NCBI RefSeq assembly: GCF_016808335.1 | Contig: NC_053150.1 | Location: forward strand, 39,955,607-40,019,606 | DNA: 64,000 nt | Direction of reading: 5' to 3' | Source of the DNA: Panicum virgatum | Taxonomy: Eukaryota; Streptophyta; Magnoliopsida; Poales; Poaceae | Position numbers and translations under genes: made by a program | In this document: positions 10,727-23,850 of the stretch, piece by piece | How positions within the stretch are numbered: the first letter of the stretch is position 1 | How the letters are laid out: every line of letters begins with the position of its first letter | The notes under the pieces: generated by a model | Seen by the model: only the letters and a program-made list of their open reading frames with translations | Databases searched by the model: none | What the model was told of the DNA's origin: nothing

Positions 10727-12072
10727 AGTATAACATGAACAACCTATCACTATTAAATACAATTTCATTCTGCATTTTAATACTGTATGCCTATAAGGAT
10801 TTCCTAGCCACTTTATATCCTTTATATATATATCCTTTGGGTTGCATTTTGGTTAGTTGTGCTAGGTGCCGCGCTATAACACATAATGGTCCTTTTTAAT
10901 TAATTTGATTAATGGTATATGCAACTTAATTCTGAGAGTGACCCTCTGTGTGGCTTGAGTGGTTCACGTCTCGTTAAAATTGGTTTTGTTATAAACATGG
11001 TTTAGGGGGCCAGCACGGTGCTTACTGCCTGGTTGGCCACTCTCCATAAGGACCGGTTCATAGAGCGACAACCTGGGACAACAGTGCTTCCACAAGATTG
11101 GAATGGGACGGTCTTGGCTTACTAATTAGGTCATTTTGGTTCGGGAGTAACTTACCTGCGGGGCAAGAGGGGAGTCGAGCTTCAATGGTCCCTACGCTAC
11201 GAGGCTGGTCTGTGTTGTCTTGTACCCCCTCGAGGTGGGCCCCATCGTTGCATTGACTGAATCCTTAGCGGTTACACCTTACCAACGTGTCCTTTGTAAC
11301 GGCCTCGTAGTGAGTTTGCTAGTCATCTCACCTAAGGAAGTGTGATGAACAACTGGCGTAGCTCACGACTTGTGGGTAAAGATGTGCAACCTCTGTAGAG
11401 TGTAAAACTGGTATACTAGCCGTGCTCATGGTCATGAGCGGCCCAGATCCTCCTTTTGATTAGTGGGGTTAGCTCCTTCCGACGAGGGGGTGCCTCTCGG
11501 GGTTACCTTGGTGGTTTTGGTATGGTTCTCAGTAGTTACCTAATTAATTCTGATTAATTACTATGTAACTAGGTTAATGGTAATTCATCAACTTGTAGTA
11601 ATTAGCTTTAATAAAATTTTACCAAGACTTAAAAGCTAATGCAGTCAGTCAGCCAACCTAGAGCCTCATAGTTTGTGTTATACTTGTTGAGTACAAGTTG
11701 TGTACTCACCCTTGCCTCTTCTCTACTTTTTCCTCTTGGATACGCTACTGCTGCTCAGTACCTGCCGACGCGAGGGAGTTCGCTCAGCGCTACCAGGACT
11801 ATGAGGACTTCTAGGCGTTCGTCTCCCAGTCGACGTCCCTGTGGCGCCCTGCTCAGCTTCGGAGAATTTTATCGTATTTGTACTTCGCTTCCGCTGTATC
11901 AGACATTTTTGTCATTAATGTAATAAATACCATTCGTATTTCGATTTATTATGTCTTATTCGTGATATGTGCTGTGATATACTATTCATTCTGTTGTATA
12001 TACGTGTGACTTGATCCTGGCACGTATATGATTGCTCGGTTTATGTCCTTTTATAAACCGGGTGTTACAGAG

Positions 12073-12084
12073 TGGTATCAGAGC
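12073..12084 (+). other. Element B primer binding site
   Basis: TGGTATCAGAGC lies 3 nt downstream of the 5' LTR. It is complementary to the 3' end of initiator methionine tRNA, the usual primer for grass Ty3/gypsy elements. Confidence 0.95.
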
Positions 12085-12644
12085 CGTATCGACTGTAGGA
12101 CGAAGCCTAGATAGAACTGGTCGAGTTTGAGGACTTCTTCTCTCCAATCTTTGTCTGCTGAAACTATTTTACTATTATACCCCTTGAATTCTAAGACTCT
12201 TTACTCGCCTTGCCTTGATTTTTCTCTCTAAAGAATAGTTTTCGTAGATTTTGGCCTGAATCAGTCATCTGACCACCATGAGTAACAGCTAGGTGACCCT
12301 TTTATAATAATACGGTAGTACGCTCTGCGACGCGTTGTGTTAGTCGAGTCGTATGTTAAACTCGGCTAAGTTGTGAAAAATTGTCTGCTTGTTATTGTGC
12401 TACATGTTTGATTTGGATTTTTGAATGATTGCATAGCTTAGTAGTTTAAATTTGTTTAAAGAAAATCACTCTTATGTTAAGTTAACTAATTAATAAAATG
12501 AGTTAAATCGTTGGGGGGTAAAACAGTCCACTCTATCCTGTCTATTTCACCAGGTCTGAGTCTTTTTCCGCAAAGAGTTATCATATCCATCTGAATTTAT
12601 TCCTGCAATATCCTTACTCATGAAATCTTTTGTCCCAAAATCAG

Positions 12645-15600
12645 ATGGTGAACACCAGGCGTGGTTCTGACCAGCAGGGGCAGAACAACCAGGGTCAGAA
12701 CACCCAGGGGACCGGGATCCCGATGCCTCCGCCTTTGACTCCGAAGCAGTACTTCCAGCTCCAGATGCAGATGATGGCCACCCTGAACAACACTGTTCAG
12801 GCTCTTCAGCATGCTCACACTCAGCCTCTGCCTCCTCCACCGCCGCAGCCCCGCGACAGGCGTGCTGAGTTCCTGAGGGGTCACCCGCCGACGTTTTCTC
12901 ACACGTCCGACCCTCTTCAGGCTGACGACTGGCTCCGTGCAGTGGAGCGCCAGCTGGACATCGCCCAGTGCGATGATCGGAATCGAGTTCTGTACGCAGC
13001 AGGACAGCTGCAAGGGGAAGCTTTGGACTGGTGGGAGTCCCACCCAGTTCAGGACCGCGAGGCTCTCACTTGGCTCCAGTTCCGGGAGCGGTTCCGCAGC
13101 CACAACGTCCCCGCGGGCATTATGAAGATGAAGCAGAAGGAGTTCCTTGCACTAAAGCAAGGGACTATGTCGGTCACGGAGTATCGTGATCGCTTTCTGT
13201 AGCTTGCTCGCTACGCCCCTGCCGATGTTGCGGATGACCACAAGAAGCAGGAGCACTTCATGGAGGGTCTTGAGAACTACCTCCAGTACGCGCTGCTCAA
13301 CCTCCGCTTCGACGACTTCAACCATCTGGTTGACAGCGCGCTCAACACAGAGCGCAAGTACTTGGAGATGGAGGACAAGAAGAGGAAGATTGTCCCCGTT
13401 GCTTCCGGCAGCAACACTCGTCCTCGCCTCCAGCCACCCCAGCAGTACCACCAGCAGCAGCACCGGCCTCCCCAGCAGTACCAGCAGAGGCCGCAGCAGT
13501 ACCCGCCTCAACAGCAGCAGGCAGGTCAGGGCCCGAGGTTACCGGCACCTCCGGCTCGTACTGCTCTACCAGCTCCGCCAGCACCTCAGGCTCCACGGCA
13601 GGTAGCTCCTCCTGCCGGACAGCAGGCTCCAGCACCTCCTCGTGTGTGCTATCACTGCGGCCAGCCGGGGCACTACGCCAACACTTGCCCCCGGAAGGCG
13701 CAGGCGGGACAGCATGGGCGCTCAGCTCAGCCCAGGGCGCCAGCACAGGGCAGAGTGAACCACGTGACGGCCGAGTCAGCGGCCGAGGCTCCTAACGTGG
13801 TTATTGGTATGTTCATGGTCAACTCCCATCTAGCTACAGTGCTTTTCGACACTGGTGCTACTCATTCTTTCATCACCAAGTCATATGTTGAGGAGCATAG
13901 TTTCTTTACCACTGCATTAAGGAAGTGTCTGCTAGTCTCTTCACCGGGAGGGGAGTTGAGATCCCATATTGTTTGCCCCCGAGTTAGTGTAGCCATAAGG
14001 GGGGCAATGTTCAGCGCTGATCTGAGGGTGATAGACACCAAGGGTATCGATGTGATTCTGGGGATGGATACTCTTGCCAAGTGGGGAGTCAGAATTGATT
14101 GTGCTCATCGGGCAGTTCACCTGACAGCATCTGATGGCCAAGAAGTGACAGTCAGTGCTTCAGAGCCTTCTGGATTTCTTCATCAGATGGAGGCTAGGCC
14201 CACGGATGGTATTCGCGTGGTGTCTGAATTCCCGGATGTCTTTCCGGATGATTTGCCAGGTATGCCGCCTGAACGGGCCATTGAGTTTTGTATTGATCTC
14301 TTGCCTGGCACAGCTCCTATTGCAAAGCGGCCCTACCGTATGGCACCTATAGAGCATGAAGAAGTCAAGAAGACTATTGATGAATTGCTAGCCAAGGGCT
14401 ATATCCGTCGCAGCTTCTCTCATTGGGCTTTTCCATTATTGCTGGTAGATAAGAAGGATGGCTCGAAGAGGATGTGTGTGGATTATCGGGAGCTGAATGC
14501 AGTTACTATCAAGAACAAGCATCCACTGCCCCGTATTGAGGATCTCTTCGATCTGCTCCGAGGTGCTCGTATATTCTCGAAGATTGATCTTCGTTCGGGT
14601 TATTTTCAGCTGAGGATCCGTCCTGGGGATATTCCGAAGACGGCATTCACCTGCAAGTACGGGCTATATGAGTATACGGTCATGTCCTTCGGCTTGACTA
14701 ATGCCCCGGCTTTCTTCATGCATCTGATGAACATGGTCTTCATGGATTATCTGGATGTCTTTGTGGTGATTTTCATTGATGATATTCTGATCTTCTCCAA
14801 GACAGAAGAAGAGAATGAGGAGCATCTGAGACTCGTATTGCAGAGATTGAGAGAGCATCAGCTGTATGCCAAGTTCAGCAAGTGCGAGTTCTGGATTGAT
14901 GAGGTTCCATTCCTCGGTCATGTTATCTCTCAGGGAGGCATTGCTGTTGATCCGAGCAAGGTGAAGGATGTACTCGAGTGGGAGACACCGCAGACAGTAA
15001 AGGAAGTCAGTTCTTTCTTGGGCTTAGCAGGATATTATCGGAGGTTCATTGAGAATTTCTCCAAGATCGTGAAGCCTTTGACTTCTTTGCTGGAGAAGAA
15101 TGTGGCTTTCATATGGACTGATGAGCGTCAGAGGGCCTTCGATGAGCTGAAGAAAAGGTTGACTACGGCGCCAGTCCTGACTCTGCCAGACCAGACGAAG
15201 AGGTTCACGGTATATTGTGATGCTTCGAAGGATGGTCTTGGGTGTGTTCTGATGCAGGAGGGCAGAGTGATTGCCTATGCTTCACGGCAGTTACGTCGGC
15301 ATGAGCTGAACTATGCCACTCATGATCTTGAGTTAGCCGCAATTGTGCATGCTCTGAAGATTTGGAGGCATTACTTGTATGGACAGCGGTGTGATATCTA
15401 CACTGATCACAAGAGCCTCAAATATATTTTCACGCAGAATGAGCTGAACATGCGGCAGAGAAGATGGCTAGAGTTAGTCAAGGATTATGACCTGGAGATT
15501 CACTATCATCCGGGCAAGGCCAATGTTGTAGCAGATGCTCTGAGCAGAAGAAGTTATGTCAACATGGCCGTGGCTTTCCAGATGCCTCCAGAGTTATGCG

Positions 15601-17111
15601 AGGAGTTCGAGCAGTTGAGTCTGGGCTTCTTGCATCATACTTTGAGTGCAGCGTTTGAGGCAGTACCGACTCTAGAGTCAGAGATCAGGCAGCATCAGAA
15701 GGAAGATGAGAAGCTGCAGGAAATCCGTGAGTTGCTCAAGAAGGGCAAGGCTCCTCATTTCAGAGAGGATGATCAGGGTACCTTGTGGTACAAGAACCGG
15801 ATCTGTGTGCCAGATGTGAAGGATCTCCGGAAGTTGATTCTGAGTGAGGCCCATGATACAGCTTATTCTATTCATCCGGGTAGCACGAAGATGTATTATG
15901 ATCTGAAGGAACGTTTCTGGTGGTATGAGATGAAGCGTTCAGTGGCAGAGTACGTGGCTATTTGTGACACCTGTCAGCGTGTCAAAGCTGAGCATCAGAG
16001 GCCAGCGGGTCTGTTACAGCCTTTGAAGATTCCAGAGTGGAAATGGGAGGAGATCACTATGGACTTCATTGTTGGATTGCCTCGTACTCAGAAAGGGTAC
16101 AACTCCATATGGGTAGTAGTGGATCGTCTGACGAAGGTTGCTCACTTCACTCCAGTGAACACTACTTACTCCGGTGCTAGACTTGCAGAGTTGTACATCT
16201 CTCGGATTGTCTGCTTACATGGTGTGCCCAAGAAGATCATATCTGATAGAGGGTCTCAGTTTACTTCTCGGTTCTGGGAGCAGCTCCATGATTCGTTGGA
16301 TACGAAGCTGCGTTTCAGTATGGCTTATCACCCTCAGACAGATGGGCAGACAGAGAGAACCAACCAAGTGTTGGAGGATATGCTGAGAGCTTGTGCCATT
16401 CAGTACGGTACTAGTTGGGATAAGTGCATGTCTTATGCTGAGTTCTCATATAACAACAGCTATCAGGCCAGTCTGAAGAAGTCTCCCTTCGAGGCATTGT
16501 ATGGCAGAAAGTGCAGGACTCCACTCTATTGGGATCAGATTGGTGAGAAGCAGCTCTTTGGCCCTGAGATCATAGATGATGCAGAGCAGATGGTTCAGGC
16601 TGTGCGAGAAAATCTGAGGGTTGCACAGAGCAGACAAAAGAGCTATGCAGATGGCAAACAGAGAGACCTGACTTTTAGTGTTGGTGATCATGTATACTTG
16701 AAGGTGTCTCCGATGAGAGGAATCCGCCGGTTTAATGTCAAGGGGAAGTTAGCACCTCGGTATGTTGGTCCATTCAAGGTGCTAGAGAGGAAAGGCGAAG
16801 TTGCTTATCGCCTGGAGCTGCCCACCAGCCTCTCAGGAGTTCATGATGTCTTCCATATATCTCAGCTGAAGAGGTGTTTGCGAGTACCCGAGGAGCAGGC
16901 ACCACTGGATGGAGTAGATGTGCAGGAAGATCTAACTTATACTGAGCATCCGGTGAAGATTCTGGAGACATCAGAAAGGGTTACTTGGAACAAGCGCATC
17001 AAGATGTGCAGAGTTCAGTGGAGTCACCACAGTGAAGCTGAGGCTACATGGGAGCGAGAAGATGAGCTAAAGAAGACATATCCAGATCTCTTTGCTAGCC
17101 AGCCCAGCTAA
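12645..17111 (+). pseudogene. Element B gag-pol polyprotein (1,488 aa) with one in-frame stop
   Basis: This encodes the structural and replication proteins of element B in one frame. I chose ATG 12645 (MVNTRRGSD), which follows AAAATCAG directly. The only break is TAG at 13201-13203 inside gag, where CAG (Gln) is expected. In order: gag domain (about residues 60-260), CCHC knuckle [14 protein letters not shown] (about 335), retropepsin DTGATHSF (about 402) with ILGMD, reverse transcriptase with FIDD (about 712), RNase H (VYCDAS about 857; TDHKSL), integrase with HHCC finger and D-D-E residues (DFIVG, DRGSQF, GQTERTN), GPY/F region, and a C-terminal chromodomain (about 1433-1483, ending near TWERED). 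All catalytic residues I can check are present, so the copy looks recently active and barely decayed. Confidence 0.95.
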
Positions 17112-17133
17112 ATCTCGGGGACGAGATTTCTTT

Positions 17134-17145
17134 AAGGGGGTAGGG
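17134..17145 (+). other. Element B polypurine tract
   Basis: AAGGGGGTAGGG ends 2 nt before the 3' LTR. It is the expected primer site for plus-strand DNA synthesis. Confidence 0.8.
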
Positions 17146-17147
17146 TC

Positions 17148-20100
17148 TGTAACACCCTAATTTAAATTTCAGCATTTAATAATAAATTTAATTGGCTTTA
17201 TTTAATTTTCTAAGGTTATTGTGTTAGAATTGCATTTAATCTAAAATTTTGCTCCTTAAGTGATTAAAATTTTGTCTAAGGTTAAAACTTTGTTGTTGCA
17301 TTCATGCTGGTGCATATTTTATTTATTTTGGTTGAGTGCTAGGGAGTTTGAATTCAAATTTGTTTGAATTCAAACTAGTTTGTGTGAGTTTGCAAGAGGA
17401 AAAGAAATAGAAAAGGAAAGGGATTAGAAAAGGAGCCCAAACCCCAAACCATCTCGGCCTAGTGACCAACCCAACAGCCCAAACTCGCAGGCCCAACCCT
17501 TTCCTCTCTTTTCCCTTTCCCGCGCTCGGGCCGACCAGCCTGCCCCGCGGCCCGACCCACACCTCCGCGCGCGGCCCAGCACTCGCTCGCGCAGCGGCCC
17601 GCTCCCCGCACCGCATCGCCCTCTCCCTCACCGCGCCTCAGGCCCACCCGCCAGCGCCTCAGCCCGCGCGGAGAGCTCAGCCGCTCGCTCGCGACCGCGT
17701 CTCACTCCCCCACTGTGCGCCTGACCCCACCAGCCAGCGCCCGCAGCCCAGCCCCGTGCGCGTTGTCTCCTCCCTCGCTACCCGGCCGGACCCACGGGTC
17801 AGGATCATCCCCTTCCCCGCGCCCTCCGCTCGCACAGCCAGCTCGCGCAACAAACCGGCCGTGATCCCCGGCCGCGATTCCCACAGCCCTCTTCCCTATC
17901 CCGCATGCCGAGATCTTCGGCCCGGGCCCTTTAAACCACTCGTGATCCCCTACATCCGCAGCCGCCTCCCCACAAACCCTAGCCACCACCCCGCTCTGCT
18001 CCGCCGCGCCGAGTCCCCTGCGCCGCCGCGTCCTCACCCCTCCGCCGCACCTCAGCCTTCCTCGAGTCACGCAGGAGATCCGCAGAGCCGCCGAGGAGTC
18101 TCCCAAGCCGAACCTGCACGAATTCCGCCCGCATAGCGCCGGATTCCCGCCCGGAGGGCCACCGCCGTTAAACACCTCCGCCACCCCAATTCATCGCCGC
18201 CAGTGGTCCTCGGCCCTTCCTAACCCCTTGCTCGGCTTCGCAGCGCCACCCCTCGTCGATCCGTGCGACCCAGGAGCCCGGAGGAGCCCAGCGCCGCCCG
18301 GACCGCGAGTTCCGCCCCATCGCCGCCGCACGACCACGCCGGCGTCCACCTTGCACAGCAGTTTCGACCACCCCGCGCCTTCGGTAAGCACCAACTCGCC
18401 CCCTGGTCGCTTTGCGCTAGTTGTCTAGGCCCGTAACTCGCCTCCGAGGCCGGGAACGCCGCTCGCCGGCGTGTCTCCCCAAGCCAATCCGCCGCCGCAG
18501 CCGCTTTCGCGTCCCCGAGCCTGACCTTGCCCAGCTGTCGCCACCAGTGGCTTACGCATGCCGCCTAGATGCTCCTAGACCCCAGCCCCGCTCGAATCCG
18601 CCCCGGGAAGGTCGAGAATGGCCATCTCCGGTCGTGCGCCGCCGCGGGAGCCTCTACTCCGGCGGTCAGCGCCGCCGCCCCGCGAGCCGACCCACCTGAG
18701 CCGTAGGATCTGAACTCAGCGGCGGAGATTAGAACGGCGTACCCATTGGTTTTGGACCGCGAGATCGTGATCCAATGGATCAGATCTGTCCATACCGCTT
18801 CGCCTTGGCCTATTTGCTAAAGAACCCCCAAACTATCACAGAATCCACCCGCAGTCCACTCATGTTCAAAAATATTTACGGTTCGGCCCAGTTTTTAGCA
18901 GTTAACCCCCTGAGTTTCTTTAAAATAGTACCCGCAGTCCAGGCTTGAAGTTTTTGTGAGTTAGACCCTGAAGCTTTAGTTTAATTACATTTAGGCCCTC
19001 GGTTTTTGCAGAAAACCCCCTGGAACCTTAGATTTCTTGCAGTTTAGTCCCTGAACCTTGTTTTTAGCCTAGAAAATGTGTTTTAGCTCCGTTTTAAGCG
19101 TTCTTTACGTCCACGCGATCATTGTAATGAGTAGAATAGTTTTAGACTAGTTTAGTGTGCTGTTTTTATGTATTGATGTATTTTTTCTTAGTTTTTGTTA
19201 GTGTTTGCTTGTATGCTTATTATTGTGCATTGTTTTGGCCATGTGTTCGTGAGTAGACGTTGATCCATCTGAGGAGCCCCAGTATCAGTACCCGGAGCAG
19301 CCGTCTTCTGAGCACTTTGAGCAGCAGCAGGAGCAGTACGAGGAAGGCAAGTATAACATGAACAACCTATCACTATTAAATACAATTTCATTCTGCATTT
19401 TAATACTGTATGCCTATAAGGATTTCCTAGCCACTTTATATCCTTTATATATATCCTTTGGGTTGCATTTTGGTTAGTTGTGCTAGGTGCCGCGCTATAA
19501 CACATAATGGTCTTTTTTAATTAATTTGATTAATGGTATATGCAACTTAATTCTGAGAGTGACCCTCTGTGTGGCTTGAGTGGTTCACGTCTCGTTAAAA
19601 TTGGTTTTGTTATAAACATGGTTTAGGAGGCCAGCACGGTGCTTACTGCCTGGTTGGCCACTCTCCATAAGGACCGGTTCATAGAGCGATAACCTGGGAC
19701 AACAGCGCTACCACAAGACTGGAATGGGACGGTCTTGGCTTACTAATTAGGTCATTTTGGTTCGGGAGTAACTTACCTGCGGGGCAAGAGGGGAGTCGAG
19801 CTTCAATGGTCCCTACGCTACGAGGCTGGTCTGTGTTGTCTTGTACCCCCTCGAGGTGGGCCCCATCGTTGCATTGACTGAATCCTTAGCGGTTACACCT
19901 TACCAACGTGTCCTTTGTAACGGCCTCGTAGTGAGTTTGCTAGTCATCTCACCTAAGGAAGTGTGATGAACAACTGGCATAGCTCACGACTTGTGGGTAA
20001 AGATATGCAACCTCTGTAGAGTGTAAAACTGGTATACTAGCCGTGCTCATGGTCATGAGCGGCCCAGATACTCCTTTTGATTAGTGGGGTTAGCTCCTTC

Positions 20101-20690
20101 CGACGAGGGGGTGCCTCTCGGGGTTACCTTGGTGGTTTTGGTATGGTTCTCAGTAGTTACCTAATTAATTCTGATTAATTACTATGTAACTGGGTTAATG
20201 GTAATTCATCAACTTGTAGTAATTAGCTTTAATAAAATTTTGCCAAGACTTAAAAGCTAATGCAGTCAGTCAGCCAACCTAGAGCCTCATAGTTTGTGTT
20301 ATACTTGTTGAGTACAAGTTGTGTACTCACCCTTGCCTCTTCTCTACTTTTTCCTCTTGGATACGCTACTGCTGCTCAGTACCTGCCGACGCGAGGGAGT
20401 TCGCTCAGCGCTACCAGGACTACGAGGACTTCTAGGCGTTCGTCTCCCAGTCGACGTCCCTGTGGCGCCCTGCTCAGCTTCGGAGAGTTTTATCGTATTT
20501 GTACTTCGCTTCCGCTGTATCAGACATTTTTATCATTAATGTAATAAATAACATTCGTATTTTGATTTATTATGTCCTATTCGTGATATGTGCTGTGATA
20601 TACTGTTCATTCTGTTGTATATACGTGTGACTTGATCCTGGCACGTATATGATTGCTCGGTTTATGTCCTTTTATAAACCGGGTGTTACA
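17148..20690 (+). repeat. Element B 3' LTR (3,543 bp)
   Basis: This is the direct copy of 8525-12069 with TGTAACACCC and GGGTGTTACA termini, followed by the target duplication GCGTC. Differences from the 5' copy are scattered substitutions, most visible in the GC-rich block, and a 2-bp net length change. Confidence 0.95.
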
Positions 20691-22515
20691 GCGTCAGGAC
20701 CGTGAGGTTTCTGTGCACACACCCCCAGCGGGGAAGGGCAAGGTAGCCGTAGCGCCCGGTGCGAAGGCGCCCTCGGCGCACGAGCGCATCGGGAGAGTTC
20801 CCGTAAGGGAGCGAATCCGTGACACTCGCGGGCACGCTGGCGACGGCGACGCCCGCAACGTCATCGACGACAGGAGGTACGCCCCTCGACGGGGTGGACG
20901 TTTCGACCCTGAGCACGACAGGGGTGAGTCACCGGAGCCTCTGGGCACCCGGGTGCTCAACCGGGAGATTCGAACTGTGTCTTTTCCCCCGCGCTTTCGA
21001 CATCCCAACACCCTCGTCAAATACTCGGGCGAGACTGACCCTGCAGTCTGGCTCAATGACTACCGCCTAGCGTGCCAGCTAGGCGGCGCGACAGAGGACG
21101 CGGTCATCATCCGCAACCTTCCTCTTCATCTTGCTGACGCCACACGAACGTGGCTCGAGCACCTGCCTGCGGATCAGATCCACAACTGGGCCGACTTGGT
21201 CCATATCTTCGTGGGCAATTTCCAGGGCACGTACGTGCGCCCTGGGAACTCTTGGGATCTCAAGGGGTGTCGCCAGAAGCCCCGCGAGTCCCTGCGTGAC
21301 TACGTGCGGCGCTTCTCCAAGCAGTGCACCGAGCTCCCTAGCGTCACCCACGTCGAGGTCATCAATGCCTTCCTCGAGGGTACGACCTGCAGGAACCTGG
21401 TGCATGAGCTTGCGAGAAGCCGACCCGTCAGCACCAATGAGTTGTTCGACGCTGCCACCAACTACGCCGCCGGCGAGGAGGCTGTTGGTGCCATCTTCGA
21501 TGACAAATCGAGCAAGCGCAAGGACGATGCGCCCGCGGAGGGCAGCAACGCCATGCCCAACGCCCCCGCCAAGAAACAGAAGCGGGGGAGGAAGGGAAAG
21601 AAACCGGTCCCACCGAACCAGCATGAGTCGGGGCGGGCAGAGGACTCTGAGGAGGCCTTCGCTGCCGCCCCAGACCGCAAAGGGCCTCGAGGCCCCCCTC
21701 GACGTGGTGGTGGCCAATTCGACGACATGCTCAAGAAGCCGTGCCCTTACCACAAGGGCCCGGTCAACCATACCCTCGAGCAGTGCGAAATGCTCAAGAA
21801 GTATTACAACCGCGTTGCGCATCGCGACGAGGACAAGAAGAAGGACGCGGGCGACAAAGGTGGAGATGACGAGTTCCCCCCAGTGGAGAACGCCTTCTTC
21901 ATCTTTGGAGGAGCAACGACGAGTATGACTTCTCGGCAGCGCAAGCGCGAGCACTGCGAAGTCTTTTCCGTCACCAAAGCCACGCCATCCTACCTCGACT
22001 GGTCGAAGGACACCATCGCCTTTGGCCGCGAGGACCACCCCGACTACGTCCCGCATCCGGGACGGTATCCGCTTGTTGTCGACCCCATCATCGGTAACAC
22101 CCGCTTCTCCAAGGTGCTCATGGACGGAGGCAGCAGCCTCAGCATCATGTACGCCCCCACCTTGGAGCTCATGGGGATCGGATTGGACAAGCTTCACCCC
22201 AGCAAGTCACCATTCCATGGCGTCGCGCCAGGGAAGCGGGTCCAACCCCTCGGCCAGATCGATCTGCCTGTGTGCTTCGGCACAGCAGCCAACTTCCGCA
22301 AGGAGGTACTCACTTTCGAGGTGGTGGGATTTCGAGGGTCCTATCATGCCATTCTTGGTCGTCCTTGCTACGCCAAGTTTATGGCTGTCCCCAACTACAC
22401 CTACCTCAAGCTCAAAATGCCGGGTCCGAAGGGCGTCATCACCATCGGCTCTTCGTTCGAGCACGCCTACGAGTGCGACGTCGAGTGCGTTGAGCGCGCG
22501 GAAGCTCAAGCGTAG
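20691..22515 (+). pseudogene. Tat-lineage gag and protease (C-terminal part of gag)
   Basis: This is the gag frame of the Tat element, resuming after element B. The gag core (…DPAVWLNDYRLACQ… to …FNDL-like helices, about 21,020-21,480) is followed by a basic linker, a Cys/His motif (CPYHKGPVNHTLEQC, about 21,740-21,785) and a protease-like region with D-G-G-S-S-L (about 22,120) and AILGRP. The active site reads MDGGSS, where Tat proteins often have DGGS instead of DTG (family knowledge). The frame ends at TAG 22513; the same frame resumes downstream, so the stop may be decay or the original gag-pol border. Confidence 0.85.
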
Positions 22516-22983
22516 GATGAGGCCCTCGCAGCCACCCTCGACAAAATGGCAAGCGAGGCCTTGGACTCCACGTACCGACACGCCGGGAGCTTCGAACCCG
22601 CCGAGGGTATCAAGAGGGTGCCCCTCGATCCGAGCCACTCCGACGACAAGGCGTTGCAGATCAGCGCCACCCTCGACGACAAATAGTAAGTGGTGCTCGT
22701 CGATTTCCTCCGCGCCAACGCAGATATCTTTGCGTGGAGTCCCTCGGACATGCCTGGCATACCGAGGGAGGTCGCCGAGCACTCTCTTGATGTCCGACCC
22801 AACTCCAAGCCGGTGAAGCAGCGCCTAAGACGCTTCGACAAGCTCAAGCGCCGGGCGATCGGCGAGGAGTTGCAGAAACTTCTGGCGGCCGGATTCATCA
22901 AAGAGGTATTCCATCCCGAGTGGCTAGCTAATCCAGTATTAGTAAAGAAAAAGAGTGGAAACTGGAGGATGTGTGTAGACTAG
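22516..22983 (+). pseudogene. Tat pol: linker and N-terminal reverse transcriptase fragment
   Basis: This runs in the same frame as gag-protease. It has further stops (about 22,684) in the linker, then the start of the reverse transcriptase (DIFAWSPSDMPGI, KPVKQRLRRF, LANPVLVKKKSGNWRMCVD). It breaks at TAG 22981-22983 exactly where the fingers/palm region should continue. The following bases jump to QRCMLHVFG, which normally lies about 80 residues later, so motif A of the polymerase is deleted. Confidence 0.85.
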
Positions 22984-23850
22984 GGCCAGAGGTGTATGCT
23001 CCACGTTTTCGGAGACCATCTAGGGCGCAGCGTAGAGGCATACGTCGATGACATCGTTGTGAAATCCAGGAAGGCGGACGACCTGGTTGCTGATCTCAGG
23101 ATCGCATTCGATTGCCTACGAGCCAAAGGGGTAAAACTTAACCCCGAGAAGTGCGTGTTCGGGGTGCCTCGAGGCATGCTCTTGGGCTTCATCGTCTCCC
23201 AGCGGGGCATCAAACCCAACCCTGACAAAGTCTCGGCCATCACTCGGATGGGACCGATCCGAGACCTAAAGGGGGTACAGAGGGTCATGGGATGCCTGGC
23301 GTCCCTTAGTCGGTTCATCTCGCGTCTCGGCGAGAAAGGCTTACCCCTGTATCGACTCTTGAGGAAAACCGAGCACTTCGCGTGGACCCCCGAAGCTCAA
23401 GAAGCCCTCGAAAGGCTGAAGGCATCGCTCACTCGTGCTCCCATTCTCACACCACCTATAGACGGCGAGCCCCTCTATCTGTACGTAGCTGCGACTACCC
23501 AAGTGGTCAGCGCGGCGATCGTGGTCGAAAGACAAGAGGAGGGTCATGCTCTGCCCGTCCAACAAACGGTGTACTACATCAGCGAGGTGTTGTCTGAAAC
23601 TAAGACACGCTATCCGCAGATTCAAAAGCTGCTCTACGCAGTGGTTTTGGCTCGGCGCAAGCTGCGCCACTACTTCGAGGCTCACCCCGTCACCGTGGTC
23701 TCATCTTTCCCCTTGGGAGAGATAGCCCGCAACCGGGAAGCCGAAGGTAGAATTGCCAAATGGTCTGTGGAGCTGATGGGAGAAACACTCACCTACACAC
23801 CCCGCAAGGCGATCAAGTCTCAAATCTTGGCTGACTTCGTGGCTAAGTAG
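22984..23850 (+). pseudogene. Tat pol: C-terminal reverse transcriptase and first RNase H
   Basis: It begins after the deletion junction and contains the catalytic YVDD (AYVDDIVVKS, about 23,040), the thumb/connection region (LGFIVSQRGI) and a degenerate RNase H (about 23,460-23,840: PLYLYVAATT, where YLAVS/D-type residues are usual). It ends at TAG 23848-23850, probably a former TGG (Trp), and the frame continues into the second RNase H. Confidence 0.85.

Larger units (their letters stand above)
8525..12069 (+). repeat. Element B 5' LTR (3,545 bp)
   Basis: It begins TGTAACACCC and ends GGGTGTTACA, giving a 10-bp terminal inverted repeat. The order is: AT-rich start, GC-rich block (about 8,820-10,090), exon-like segment (10634-10726), AT-rich remainder. 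A TTTAAA box at about 9308 followed by AAACCCTAGCC resembles a plant core promoter and leader, and GTAAGC at about 9761 resembles a splice donor, so transcription may start inside the GC-rich block. Confidence 0.95.
8525..20690 (+). mobile_element. Element B: complete Ty3/gypsy chromovirus, 12.17 kb
   Basis: This is a full-length LTR retrotransposon: 5' LTR 8525-12069, PBS 12073-12084, gag-pol 12645-17111, polypurine tract about 17134-17145, 3' LTR 17148-20690. It is flanked by perfect 5-bp direct repeats GCGTC (8520-8524 and 20691-20695). It interrupts the Tat gag frame. The two LTRs differ by 2 bp in length and by only scattered substitutions. A C-terminal chromodomain places it among the chromoviruses; the long LTR suggests the Tekay/Del clade (inference). 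Confidence 0.97.

Noticed and set aside
17462..18136. 224-codon Pro-rich frame conserved between both LTRs of element B
   Set aside because: LTR copies are identical at insertion, so agreement is not evidence for coding; product is low-complexity.
21079..22197. 372-codon minus-strand frame
   Set aside because: Antisense shadow of the Tat gag-protease frame; codons follow the sense gene.
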